Counted from the stretch's first letter, positions 54,975 to 63,211 are shown. The stretch: 64,000 nt of DNA from Actinomadura macrotermitis (GCF_009604375.1 NZ_WEGH01000004.1:372001-436000); one strand, 5' to 3'. Notes: generated by a model from the letters alone, not told the origin. Numbers and translations: made by a program.

Positions 54975-55540
54975 CAGGTCACCTCCGCCTGCAGCCGGGC
55001 GCGGTGGTTGGCGACGTTGACGCGGTTGCCGCATCGCTCGGGGCTGCAGTAGCGGCGGCGACCGGCGCGGCTGATGTCGACGAACACGCCGCGGCAGCCC
55101 GGAGCCTCGCAGCCGCGGAAGCGCTCATGCCCGAGCGCCCGGACAGCGCCGAGCAGCGCGATGCCGATGAACGCGGCCAGTTCGTCGGCGAGCGGCGCGT
55201 CCGGCGCGGTCGGGACCAGCCACCGCCACCGCCCGTCGTCGTCGCGGCCGAGCACCGGCCCACGCCCGGCCCGCCCGACCAGTACCGACGCGCCCGCGAC
55301 GATGTACTCCTCGGAGCCGGCCTCCATGATGCCGCGCACCTCGCGGCGCAGCAGCCGCACCTGGTGCAGGTCGTCGCCGGACGGCGCTCCGGCCTCAAGG
55401 TGGACGCCGTGCCCGTCCAGGAAACCCGCGAGCGCGCCCGGGTCGGGGAGCGCTTCTTCGCCCCGCACGGTCGGCGAGGTGTTGACCAGATCGGTCGCCA
55501 TCACCGCTCCTGGCACATGGTCGGCAAGAGGTATCCGCAC
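54971..55540 (-). CDS. CGNR zinc-finger transcriptional regulator (ABATE domain)
   Basis: A 189-residue regulator. The N-terminal ABATE domain (about 10-130) starts DLVNTSPTVRGEEAL. The C-terminal zinc finger is CEAPGCRGVFVDISRAGRRR, then YCSPERCGNRVNVANHRAR with the CGNR signature, so four Cys bind zinc. The GTG at 55540 has GGGGGGA upstream. A nine-base-arm dyad (55552-55588) lies between this gene and the divergent GNAT gene and fits autoregulation. The phosphatase follows in an overlapping frame. Confidence 0.92.
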   Translation of the reverse strand: MRIPLADHVPGAVMATDLVNTSPTVRGEEALPDPGALAGFLDGHGVHLEAGAPSGDDLHQVRLLRREVRGIMEAGSEEYIVAGASVLVGRAGRGPVLGRDDDGRWRWLVPTAPDAPLADELAAFIGIALLGAVRALGHERFRGCEAPGCRGVFVDISRAGRRRYCSPERCGNRVNVANHRARLQAEVTW

Positions 55541-55551
55541 GCTTCCCCCCT

Positions 55552-55588
55552 TCAGTAAGGCTTATATGTGAACTATAACCCTTACTGA
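55552..55588. promoter_or_regulatory. TCAGTAAGG dyad between CGNR and GNAT genes
   Basis: TCAGTAAGG (55552-55560) and CCTTACTGA (55580-55588) are perfect complements, 19 bases apart. The spacer is AT-rich and itself has TTAT/ATAA ends, so it could hold a -10 box. The site begins 12 bases before the CGNR start and 29 before the GNAT start. It is the likely CGNR operator. Confidence 0.65.
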
Positions 55589-55616
55589 CGATCAGGCGGC
55601 GATACACTGGGCCGCC

Positions 55617-56042
55617 GTGACAGAGCTGAAGATCCGATACGGGCACACCGGCGACGTCGAAACGGTGCTGCGGTTCTGGAAGTCGGCCGCCGAGGGAACG
55701 GACCGGCACGATTCACCGCAGGCCTGCCTCGCCCTGATCGAACGGGACCCCGAGGCCCTGCTCCTCGCGGAGATCGACGGCCTCCTCGTCGGCACGCTCA
55801 TCGCGGGCTGGGACGGATGGCGGGCCCACCTCTACCGCCTGGCCGTCCATCCCGGGCATCGCCGCCGGGGCATCGCCCGTGCGCTGATCGCCCAGGCCGA
55901 GCAGCGTTTCCGCGGCTTCGGCGCCTTCCGCGCCGACGCCATGGTGCTGCACGACAACGACCTCGCCCACCGCGCCTGGGCCGCCGCGGGGTACCGGCGC
56001 CAGCCGGAATGGGGCCGCTGGGTGAAGCCCCTGGCCACCTGA
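55617..56042 (+). CDS. GNAT-family N-acetyltransferase
   Basis: A 141-residue acetyltransferase with the acetyl-CoA motif A as LYRLAVHPGHRRRGIARALI (residues about 72-91), and motif B in DNDLAHRAWAAAGY. The N-terminal part IRYGHTGDVETVLRFWKSA matches small GNATs that often act on amino groups of antibiotics, peptides or small metabolites. The start is a GTG at 55617 without a clear ribosome site, so it may be leaderless. It diverges from the CGNR regulator and may be controlled by it. Substrate unknown. Confidence 0.9.
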   Translation: MTELKIRYGHTGDVETVLRFWKSAAEGTDRHDSPQACLALIERDPEALLLAEIDGLLVGTLIAGWDGWRAHLYRLAVHPGHRRRGIARALIAQAEQRFRGFGAFRADAMVLHDNDLAHRAWAAAGYRRQPEWGRWVKPLAT

Positions 56043-56081
56043 ACGGGCCCCATTGACACGGTAAGTGGACCATGACACGGT

Positions 56082-56114
56082 ACGTACAACGTACGTCGGA
56101 CGTACAACGTACGT
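56082..56114. promoter_or_regulatory. Twin ACGTAC-AAC-GTACGT operators before the diiron oxygenase
   Basis: The 15-base dyad ACGTAC-AAC-GTACGT occurs identically at 56082-56096 and 56100-56114, 18 bases centre to centre. TTGACA (56053-56058) and a second GACACGGTA lie just upstream. Two equal sites at just under two helical turns suit cooperative binding of two TetR-type dimers. No regulator gene is adjacent, so it must be encoded elsewhere. Confidence 0.75.
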
Positions 56115-56167
56115 CCGTGCGTGCCGACGGAGGACACCCGCGCAGCCGGCGCAAAGGAGTCACCCCC

Positions 56168-57133
56168 ATGACCGCTCCCGTCCCGACGAAGGCCCGTCCC
56201 CTCACCTGGCAGGCGCAGGTCCGCTGCAAGGACGGCGACCACACCCTGGAGCTCACCGACCGGGAGGTCGTCGCCGAGCGGCTGCTGCGCACCTCCCGCA
56301 AGCACTCGTTCGACCCCGACGTGGACGTCGACTGGGACGCCCCGCAGGACCCCGACCGCTTCTACCTCCCGCCGCGGCTGGTGTCGCTCTACGAGACGCC
56401 GCTGTGGGACGGGCTCACCCACCGGCAGCGGGTCGAGCTGTCCAAGCAGGAGATGTGCAGCATCGCCTCGTTCGGCATCTGGTCGGAGCTGCAGCTCATG
56501 CAGGCGCTGGTGCAGCACGCCTACCGGCAGCGCTACGACAGCGGGCACGTGGCGTACGCGCTGACCGAGATCGCCGACGAGTGCCGGCACTCGGTCATGT
56601 TCGGCCGGATGGTGCGGGCCTGCGGGCTGCGCACCACCCGGATGCGCGGCCTGGAGTACCAGGCCGGCAAGCTGGCGGGCGTCGTCTACGACCCGATGCC
56701 GATGTTCGCCGGGACGCTGGTGGTGGAGGAGTTCACCGACGCCTTCCAGCGGCTGACCTTCCCCGACGAGGAGATCCAGCCGCTCGTCCGGCAGGTCACC
56801 CGCATCCACGTGATCGAGGAGGCCCGGCACATCAGGTACGCCCGCGAGGAGATGAAGCGGCTGGCGGCCGGGTCGTCCCCGGTCCGGCGGCGGCTGGCCG
56901 CCTACATGCTGGCGCAGGGGACCCGGATGCTGATGGGGCAGTTCGTCCACCCGTCCTGCTACACAGCCGTCGGCCTCGACCCGAAACTGGCCCGCCAGGT
57001 GGCGGCCCGCAGCCCGCACCGCCGCGCGACGATGGCGTGGGCGTTCGGCAAGTGCACGGCGTTCTTCGACGAGGTCGGTTTCCTGGACGGCCGCGCCCGC
57101 GACGTCTGGGCCAGGGCCGGCCTGCTGGCCTGA
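56168..57133 (+). CDS. AurF-like diiron oxygenase
   Basis: A 321-residue helical protein of the p-aminobenzoate N-oxygenase (AurF) family. Iron ligands are visible as Glu in SKQEMCSIASFG, the EIADECRHS pair, VVEEFTDAF, and the HVIEEARHIRYA Glu-Glu-His motif. In known members a peroxo-diiron centre oxidises an amine to a nitro group; in actinomycetes most relatives have no known substrate. The ATG at 56168 has AAAGGAG upstream. A longer frame runs back through the operators and is rejected. The twin palindrome suggests tight repression by a distant TetR protein. Confidence 0.88.
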   Translation: MTAPVPTKARPLTWQAQVRCKDGDHTLELTDREVVAERLLRTSRKHSFDPDVDVDWDAPQDPDRFYLPPRLVSLYETPLWDGLTHRQRVELSKQEMCSIASFGIWSELQLMQALVQHAYRQRYDSGHVAYALTEIADECRHSVMFGRMVRACGLRTTRMRGLEYQAGKLAGVVYDPMPMFAGTLVVEEFTDAFQRLTFPDEEIQPLVRQVTRIHVIEEARHIRYAREEMKRLAAGSSPVRRRLAAYMLAQGTRMLMGQFVHPSCYTAVGLDPKLARQVAARSPHRRATMAWAFGKCTAFFDEVGFLDGRARDVWARAGLLA

Positions 57134-57238
57134 AGCGGACAGCGCGGCCCCGGCCCACCTGGGCTTTCCCATGAACAACGGATGACGTTCGGCGACCGGC
57201 CTGGCACCGGGGCCCGGCGCGAAATACTTTCATGAGTC

Positions 57239-58837
57239 GTGATCGAACTGAATCGTCGTGACGCGCTGAAGGCCGGCGGCGCCGGCCTGGTGGCGGCCAC
57301 CGTGGTCGCAGGCACCGCGCAGGCCGCGCCCGCACCGTTCTTCCGGCACGGGGTCGCCTCGGGCGACCCGCTCCCCGACGGCGTCATCCTGTGGACCCGG
57401 GTGACCCCGACCCCCGACTCGCTGCCCGGCACCGGCGCCGGCCCCGCCACCTCGGTGACCTGGCAGGTCGCCGCCGACACCGGGTTCCGCCAGGTGGTGC
57501 GCTCGGGCGTCGTGTCCACCGGCCCCGATCGCGACCACACCGTCAAGGTCGACGTGCGGGGCCTGGCGGCGGGCCGGACCTACTACTACCGGTTCGTCCT
57601 CGACGGTGTCGCCTCCCCCGTGGGACGCACCCGGACCGCCCCCGCGCACAACGCCGACGTCGCCTCGCTGCGGTTCGGCGTGGTCTCCTGCTCCAACTGG
57701 GAGGGGGGCTACTTCTCCTCCTACCGACACCTGGCCGCCCGCGAGGACCTGTTCGGCGTCTTCCACCTGGGCGACTACATCTACGAGTACGGGACGGGCC
57801 AGTTCACCGCCGGCGGCCGGGTCGTCCGGCCGACGCTGCCCGCGCACGAGATCCTCAGCCTGGCCGACTACCGGCAGCGGCACGCCCTGCACAAGTCCGA
57901 CCCCGAGGCGCAGGCGCTGCACGCCGCCCACCCCTGGATGATCGTCTGGGACGACCACGAGATCGCCAACGACTCCTGGTCGGACGGCGCGCAGAACCAC
58001 GACCCCGCCACCGAGGGCCCGTTCGCCGCGCGCAAGGCCGCCGCGCACCGCGCCTACGTCGAGTGGATGCCGGTGCGGTTCGGCCCCGGCGACCGCATCT
58101 ACCGGCGGCTGCGGTTCGGCCGCCTGGCCGACCTGCTCCTGCTGGACCTGCGCAGCTACCGGTCGAAGCAGGCGAGCGGTATCGCGGTCGACGACCCGGC
58201 CCGCACCATGACCGGCCGCGCCCAGATGGACTGGCTGAAGGACGGCCTGTCGGCCAGCCGGGCCCGCTGGCGGCTCGTCGGCAACTCGGTGATGATCAGC
58301 CCGGTCGCGATCGGCGCGGTCACCGCCGACGTGCTCGGCCCGCTGGCCAAGCTGCTCGGCGTCCCGGCGGGCGGCTTCGCCGTCAACGCCGACCAGTGGG
58401 ACGGCTACACCGCCGACCGCGGCGAGCTGCTCGGCCACCTGCACGACCACAAGATCACCAACACCGTCTTCCTCACCGGCGACATCCACACCAGCTGGGC
58501 CAACGACGTGCCGCTGCGGGCCGGCCGGTACCCGGCCACGCCCCCGGTCGCCACCGAGTTCGTCGTCCCCTCGGTGACCAGCGACAACATCGACGACATC
58601 CTGAGGGTCCCGGCGCGCACCGTGTCGCTGGCCGCCGAGGCGGTGCTGGCGGCGACCAACCCGCACGTGCGCTGGTCGGAGCTGGACTCCCACGGCTACG
58701 GCGTGCTCGACCTGCGCCGCGAGCGGGCCCGCATGGACTGGTTCTTCGTGTCCGACCGCACCCGCCGCGACGCCACCGCCACTCGCGCGGCGTCCTTCAC
58801 CACCGTCTCCGGCTCGCAGCGCCTGACCCGCTCCTGA
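57239..58837 (+). CDS. phoD: Alkaline phosphatase D (PhoD), Tat-exported
   Basis: A 532-residue phosphodiesterase/phosphomonoesterase. The Tat motif NRRDALKAGG is followed by a hydrophobic stretch and a cleavage region TAQAA at about residue 29. The calcium/iron site has SCSNWEGG (Cys ligand), HLGDYIYEY, VWDDHEIANDSW and TGDIHTSWANDV. HGVASGDPLPDGVILWTRVTP opens the N-terminal beta-domain. The GTG start at 57239 has no ribosome site, and AAATACTTT upstream could be part of a leaderless promoter. The protein is active outside the cell once folded with metals in the cytoplasm. I see no clear PHO box in the 105-base gap. Confidence 0.94.
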   Translation: MIELNRRDALKAGGAGLVAATVVAGTAQAAPAPFFRHGVASGDPLPDGVILWTRVTPTPDSLPGTGAGPATSVTWQVAADTGFRQVVRSGVVSTGPDRDHTVKVDVRGLAAGRTYYYRFVLDGVASPVGRTRTAPAHNADVASLRFGVVSCSNWEGGYFSSYRHLAAREDLFGVFHLGDYIYEYGTGQFTAGGRVVRPTLPAHEILSLADYRQRHALHKSDPEAQALHAAHPWMIVWDDHEIANDSWSDGAQNHDPATEGPFAARKAAAHRAYVEWMPVRFGPGDRIYRRLRFGRLADLLLLDLRSYRSKQASGIAVDDPARTMTGRAQMDWLKDGLSASRARWRLVGNSVMISPVAIGAVTADVLGPLAKLLGVPAGGFAVNADQWDGYTADRGELLGHLHDHKITNTVFLTGDIHTSWANDVPLRAGRYPATPPVATEFVVPSVTSDNIDDILRVPARTVSLAAEAVLAATNPHVRWSELDSHGYGVLDLRRERARMDWFFVSDRTRRDATATRAASFTTVSGSQRLTRS

Positions 58838-58928
58838 CCCCCGCCGCGGTGCAGACATCCCCCCGAAGCCCACGAGCCGGGCAACCCGGCGGCGGCGCGC
58901 GACGACGTCCACCCCCTGAGGAGGCCCG

Positions 58929-59822
58929 ATGGCCGACGACCGCGAACCCACCGTGCTGTACGAGGCCAGGGACCGGAAGGCGTACCTGACGCTGAACCGC
59001 CCCGACCGGCTGAACGCGATCGACTTCCACATGCCCGGCGACCTGGCGGCGGCCGTCAAGCGCGCCAACGCCGACCCCGGCGTGCACGTCATCGTCCTGC
59101 AGGGCGCGGGCCGGGCGTTCTGCTCCGGCTACGACCTGAAGGTGTCCGCCGAGGACGGGCAGGGCACCCAGGGAGCGGGCGGCGGGAGCCCGGTGTGGGA
59201 TCCCGTCAAGGACTTCGCGGCGATGAAGGGCTTCACCGACGACTACTTCTCGCTGTGGCGCTCCCTCAAGCCGACCATCGCCAAGGTGCACGGGTACGCG
59301 GTGGCCGGGGGCAGCGACATCGCCCTGTCGTGCGACCTGGTCGTCATGGCCGACGACGCCCGCATCGGCTACATGCCGGCGCGCGTCTGGGGCTGCCCGA
59401 CGACCGCCATGTGGGTGTACCGGCTCGGCGCCGAGCGCGCCAAGCGGATGCTGCTGACCGGGGACACCGTCAGCGGCGCCCAGGCCGCCGCGTGGGGCCT
59501 GGTGCTGGAGGCGGTGCCGGCCGCCGGGCTGGACGCGGCCGTCGAGCGGCTCGCCGACCGGATCGCCGGCGTGCCGGTGAACCAGCTCGCGATGCAGAAG
59601 ATGATGATCAACCAGGCCTACGACAACATGGGCCTGCACGGCACCCAGCTCCTGGCCACCCTGTTCGACGGCATCACCCGGCACTCCCCCGAGGGCCGCT
59701 GGTTCCAGGAGTTCGCGGCCGAGCACGGCTTCCACGAGGCGGTGAAGTGGCGCGACTCGGGCCGCTGGATCCCCGAGGGCGGCGGGCCCGTCCCCTCCGC
59801 CGAGGACCTGCGGGAGTCATAG
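58929..59822 (+). CDS. Enoyl-CoA hydratase/isomerase (crotonase) family protein with altered catalytic Glu
   Basis: A 297-residue crotonase. The oxyanion-hole residues are in GRAFCSGYDLKVS and HGYAVAGGSDIALSCDL. The first catalytic Glu is Asp (SDIALS) and the second position reads IGYMPARVWGC, with Ala where Glu164 of rat hydratase would be. Simple hydration is therefore unlikely, and an isomerase, hydrolase or decarboxylase activity is possible. GAGGAGG precedes the ATG. It converges on an SDR with a six-base overlap of stop regions. Confidence 0.87.
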   Translation: MADDREPTVLYEARDRKAYLTLNRPDRLNAIDFHMPGDLAAAVKRANADPGVHVIVLQGAGRAFCSGYDLKVSAEDGQGTQGAGGGSPVWDPVKDFAAMKGFTDDYFSLWRSLKPTIAKVHGYAVAGGSDIALSCDLVVMADDARIGYMPARVWGCPTTAMWVYRLGAERAKRMLLTGDTVSGAQAAAWGLVLEAVPAAGLDAAVERLADRIAGVPVNQLAMQKMMINQAYDNMGLHGTQLLATLFDGITRHSPEGRWFQEFAAEHGFHEAVKWRDSGRWIPEGGGPVPSAEDLRES

Positions 59823-60545
59823 GAAGCCGCCGTTGACGCGCAGGACCTGGGCGTTGACCCACGAGGCGTCGGCGCCGAGCAGGTAGGCGACGGCCGCGGC
59901 GGCCTCCTGGAGGTCGCCGAGGCGCCGCAGGGGGATCTGGGCGGCGAGGCGCTCGACGTCCCGGTCGCTCTTGCCGCCGCGGAAGGTGGGGGTGTCCAGC
60001 AGGCCGGGAGCGACCGCGTTGACGCGGATCCCCCGCGGGCCGAGCTCCTTGGCCAGCACCCGCGTGAGCGCCTCGACCCCGGCCTTGGCGGCCAGCAGGA
60101 CGCCGAGGCCGGGGAAGCCCGCGGGCACGGCCGACGAGGAGACGTTGACGATGCAGCCGCCGGAGCGCAGGCGCCCGGCGGCCTCCTGCATCCCGTAGAG
60201 GGAGCCCAGCAGGTTGACGTCGAGCAGCTCGCGGATCAGGGCGTCGCCGGTGTCGGCGATCGGGGCGGCGGCGCTGACGCCCGCGCCGTTGACCAGCGCG
60301 TCGACGGGGCCGAAGGCCTGCTCGGCGCGGTCGAACAGGACGCCGAAGCCCGCCCGGCGGGTGACGTCGGCCCGGACGGCGATGGCCGCGCCGCCCGCCT
60401 CCTCGATCTCCCCCGCGACCTCCTCGGCCCCGGCCGGGTCGCTGAGGTAGCCGACGGTCACGTTCAGCCCGCCGCGGCCGAGGCGCGCGCAGACGGCGCG
60501 GCCGAGCCCGGACGAACCGCCGGTCACGATCACCGTGGTTGTCAT
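59817..60545 (-). CDS. SDR-family oxidoreductase lacking the catalytic Tyr
   Basis: A 242-residue Rossmann protein. GGSSGLGRAVCARLG is the NAD(P)-binding motif and NGAGVSAAAPI plus Asn111 and Ser138 (VNVSSSAV) are in place. In the YxxxK position the sequence is LLAAK: Lys154 is kept but Tyr150 is replaced by Leu. The C-terminus NAQVLRVNGGFL fits a fabG-like enzyme. The ATG at 60545 lies at the centre of a perfect 16-base palindrome shared with the marR-like gene, so its translation start and repressor site coincide. Enzyme activity is in doubt. Confidence 0.88.
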   Translation of the reverse strand: MTTTVIVTGGSSGLGRAVCARLGRGGLNVTVGYLSDPAGAEEVAGEIEEAGGAAIAVRADVTRRAGFGVLFDRAEQAFGPVDALVNGAGVSAAAPIADTGDALIRELLDVNLLGSLYGMQEAAGRLRSGGCIVNVSSSAVPAGFPGLGVLLAAKAGVEALTRVLAKELGPRGIRVNAVAPGLLDTPTFRGGKSDRDVERLAAQIPLRRLGDLQEAAAAVAYLLGADASWVNAQVLRVNGGFL

Positions 60546-60584
60546 GACAACCAGCCAAGCACACACCGGGTTGCCATGACAACC
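60537..60584. promoter_or_regulatory. Pair of GGTTGTCATGACAACC palindromes covering both start codons
   Basis: GGTTGTCATGACAACC (60537-60552) is an exact palindrome, and GGTTGCCATGACAACC (60569-60584) is a one-mismatch copy, 32 bases centre to centre. The SDR start ATG (60543-60545, minus) is inside the first, the MarR start ATG (60576-60578, plus) inside the second. This is a typical MarR operator pair. Confidence 0.85.
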
Positions 60585-61022
60585 TATGCTGCTGCCATGG
60601 AACCGCTCAGCAGCGACGAACTCGCGGTCTGGCACGCCTGCAAGGCGCTCGGCACCCTGGTCGCCCGCCGCGTCATCGCCGACATCACCGCCGGCACCGG
60701 CCTGTCCGGCGCCGACTACGGGGTCGTCTACCGGCTGGACGACCACGGCGGGAGCATGCGCCAGCAGGACCTCACCGTCTCCATGCAGCTGACCAAGGGC
60801 GCGATGTCCCACCAGCTGACCCGGATGACCGCCCGGGGCCTCGTCCGCCGGGAGAAGACCCCCGCCGGCACGGACGTGGTCCTCACCGAGCAGGGCCGCG
60901 GCATGCTGGAGCGCGCCCGCCCGGTCCACGCGGCGGCGGTGCGCGAGCACCTGTCCGACCGCCTCTCCCCCCAGCAGCGCACCACCCTCCTGGAGATCGC
61001 CGCCCTCCTCACCGCCGACTGA
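60576..61022 (+). CDS. MarR-family transcriptional regulator
   Basis: A 148-residue winged-helix regulator. The recognition region SMQLTKGAMSHQLTRMTARGLVRREK with wing GTDVVLTEQGRGMLERA is standard MarR, and the N-terminal helices DELAVWHACKALGTLVARRV form the dimer. The ATG at 60576 is taken because it lies in the operator and mirrors the SDR start; an ATG at 60597 is possible. Neither has a ribosome site, which supports a leaderless message. It most likely represses itself and the divergent SDR until a phenolic or similar ligand binds. Confidence 0.9.
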   Translation: MTTYAAAMEPLSSDELAVWHACKALGTLVARRVIADITAGTGLSGADYGVVYRLDDHGGSMRQQDLTVSMQLTKGAMSHQLTRMTARGLVRREKTPAGTDVVLTEQGRGMLERARPVHAAAVREHLSDRLSPQQRTTLLEIAALLTAD

Positions 61023-61243
61023 ACCCCGCCCTCCACCCGATGACCGAGCGCACAGAGGCATGCCCGCTGAAGCGATCACCGCCGCGCCTCCCACCGCCGA
61101 ACCACGGCCCATACAACCGAAGCCTCGCTTCTCGGTGGGGAACGGCGGGGCTCTCGCCTGCGGGATGGATGGTGATCACTCCTTCGGGGGAGTCGGCGGT
61201 GGGGTCGGGCGCGTGAGAGTCGGGGCGACGGAGAGGAGTGCCG

Positions 61244-62401
61244 ATGAGCGCGCATGTAGCGGACAGGTCGACGGTGGCGAGGGTGGCGGGACGGTGGCCC
61301 GAGTGGGCCGGTTATGCGGCGGGTGGCTGGTCTGCGGCAGGGGTTCTCCTGGCCTTGTACTGGGCGGCGGGTGGACAGGTCGGATATCCGCTCGGCGATG
61401 TGCGGATGGGCCGGGGCTTGGCGGGGGTCGTGGCTGTGCTCCTGGCGGTCGGCGGGGTGCTGGCGGTGGCGAGCATGCGGACGGGTGGGCGGCGGCCGCC
61501 GCGCCGGTGGACGGTGGTGGGCCTGTGGTTCTGCTGTGCGCTGGCTGGAGTCGGCACGTTCGGCTTCGTGATGAACGTCGTGATGCTGGTGTTCGCCGGG
61601 GAGGTCGATGACGGACCGGTGTTCGCCGTGCAGCTCCTGTGTGCCGTGGGCACGGTCCTGTTCGCCGGGGCCGCGCTGGCCTTCCAGCGCGGCACGGCGG
61701 GCGCCTGCGCGTTGTGCGGCCGGGTGCACGCGCAGACCGGCACCATGAAGGTCGCGCCGCCGCCGGCGCCCGCACCGCGCGCGGTGCGCCGGGCGGCCTG
61801 GGTGGGGACGCTGGCGTTTCTGCCGTACATCTACTGGAAGTCCACCTGGGCGCTTGGCGGCTCCTTCGCCGGGGTGACCGCGGATGAGGCCGTCGCGGAG
61901 TTCAAGCGCAACGGAGCCTCCGAGCTCGTCCTGACGCTGGAGCGGTACGGGCTGGACTTCACCACCTTGTCGGCGCTTCTCGGCATCTTCCTCCTCATGG
62001 GGCTGACGCATTCGTGGGGGCAGGTCTTCCCCCGCTGGGCGCCCGGCCTGACCGGGCGCCGGGTGCCGCGCTGGCTCCCGCTGACGCCCGCCTGGCTCGG
62101 GACCATGACGCTCGCTCCCTACGGGGTCATCGCAGGGATCGGCTATCTGCTGCCGCCCGTGCTCGGCCTGGCCGACCTGCCCGACGTCGGCCTGACCACC
62201 GGCTGGAACGGCTGGCTCATCGCGGCCTGCGGACTCGGCGCGTTCGGCCCCTACGGGATCGCGCTCGGCATCGCCGCGTGGTCCTACCAGCGCCGCACCC
62301 GCCCGCTGTGCGTCACCTCCTCAGAGCCTGCCGTTGCCGCGGAGGATCTCGACGGCGCGGACGGTGATGTAGCCGCGCCAGTCCATGGCGCCGGCCGGTG
62401 A
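61244..62401 (+). CDS. Multi-pass membrane protein of unknown function
   Basis: A 385-residue protein with about nine membrane helices. The N-terminal half has four helices and ends with ACALCGRVHAQTG, a short zinc-like Cys pair. The second half starts KSTWALGGSFAGVTADEAVA, then LSALLGIFLLMGLTHSWGQVFPRW and WLPLTPAWLGTMTLAPYGVIAGIGYLL. I do not recognise a family; its size and layout recall actinomycete proteins of unknown role. GGAGAGGAG precedes the ATG. The last 81 bases overlap the 3' end of the convergent toroid gene, so the final 27 residues may be adventitious. Confidence 0.7.
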   Translation: MSAHVADRSTVARVAGRWPEWAGYAAGGWSAAGVLLALYWAAGGQVGYPLGDVRMGRGLAGVVAVLLAVGGVLAVASMRTGGRRPPRRWTVVGLWFCCALAGVGTFGFVMNVVMLVFAGEVDDGPVFAVQLLCAVGTVLFAGAALAFQRGTAGACALCGRVHAQTGTMKVAPPPAPAPRAVRRAAWVGTLAFLPYIYWKSTWALGGSFAGVTADEAVAEFKRNGASELVLTLERYGLDFTTLSALLGIFLLMGLTHSWGQVFPRWAPGLTGRRVPRWLPLTPAWLGTMTLAPYGVIAGIGYLLPPVLGLADLPDVGLTTGWNGWLIAACGLGAFGPYGIALGIAAWSYQRRTRPLCVTSSEPAVAAEDLDGADGDVAAPVHGAGR

Positions 62402-63211
62402 GATCTTGGCGTAGTCGACGGTCCAGCCGCCGTCCTCCTGCTGTTGGGCGGCCAGCCGGTCCAGGTCGGCGGAGACCAGCCCGGCGTCGAACAGCTCTCG
62501 GGCCGGCCTGCCGGGAGCAGGGGCGAAGTCGAGCGGGTGCAGGGCCTCCTCCTCGGTGCCGCCCTCGACGTGCAGCCGGCCGTCGGAGGGCAGGTGCTCG
62601 GCGAGACGGCGCAGAAGGCCGGCCGCCTCGGGGCGGATGTCGTGCACGGCGTCCAGGAACCGGATCGCGAAGGCCAGGACGTAGGCGTGGGGCGCCCGGT
62701 CGATCGCCTCGATCTCGGCCAGGCAGTAGCGGGTGGCCCGCTCCAGCCAGGGGTGGGCGGCGACGGCCGGATCGTGTGCGGCGACGCGCCAGGCCGCCGC
62801 GGCCGTCACGGAGGTGATCTGCAGCGCCGAAGCCTTCGGGTCGGCGCCCTGCCACCAGGGCGCCGTACCCGCGGTGATCGTCAGGGGGAGCGCGAACGGC
62901 ACGCCCCCGTCGGGCAGCGCCACCGAGTCCAGCCAGTCGCACAGCGCCGCCGCCTGCGGGGCGGTGGCCGGGGCGATCTCCTCGAACACCTCGAAGGCGT
63001 GCAGCGCGGCCCCCGGCTGGCTCTCCGGGGAACGGAGGTCGGCCTCCAGGCCCCAGCCGTAGCCGCCGTCGGGATTGCGGTAGCCGTCCAGGGCCGCCAG
63101 CACGGCGGCGGGGTCCGACGACGGGTTCATCAGCAGCTCGAAGCGGCGACGGTCCAGGACACGTGCGTGCGTGGCCATGAAGGCTTCTGCTGCGACAAGG
63201 TCGATGCTCAT
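62321..63211 (-). CDS. Prenyltransferase/squalene-cyclase-like alpha-alpha toroid protein
   Basis: A 296-residue protein with helix-pair repeats. YRNPDGGYGWGLEADLRSP near the N-terminus and QQQEDGGWTVDYAKISP at the end are QW-like motifs as in prenyltransferases and terpene cyclases, and internal segments such as YVLAFAIRFLDAVHDI fit the toroid. The catalytic DxDD of cyclases is absent. Many such short actinomycete proteins have no known enzyme function. The ATG at 63211 is chosen because it begins the homologous MSIDLVAAEAFM; a longer frame is open upstream. Its 3' end overlaps the membrane protein gene. Confidence 0.8.
   Translation of the reverse strand: MSIDLVAAEAFMATHARVLDRRRFELLMNPSSDPAAVLAALDGYRNPDGGYGWGLEADLRSPESQPGAALHAFEVFEEIAPATAPQAAALCDWLDSVALPDGGVPFALPLTITAGTAPWWQGADPKASALQITSVTAAAAWRVAAHDPAVAAHPWLERATRYCLAEIEAIDRAPHAYVLAFAIRFLDAVHDIRPEAAGLLRRLAEHLPSDGRLHVEGGTEEEALHPLDFAPAPGRPARELFDAGLVSADLDRLAAQQQEDGGWTVDYAKISPAGAMDWRGYITVRAVEILRGNGRL

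Noticed and set aside
57134..57238. PHO box before phoD
   Set aside because: GTTCGGCGACC is present but I find no second GTTCACC-type repeat at the 11-base spacing.
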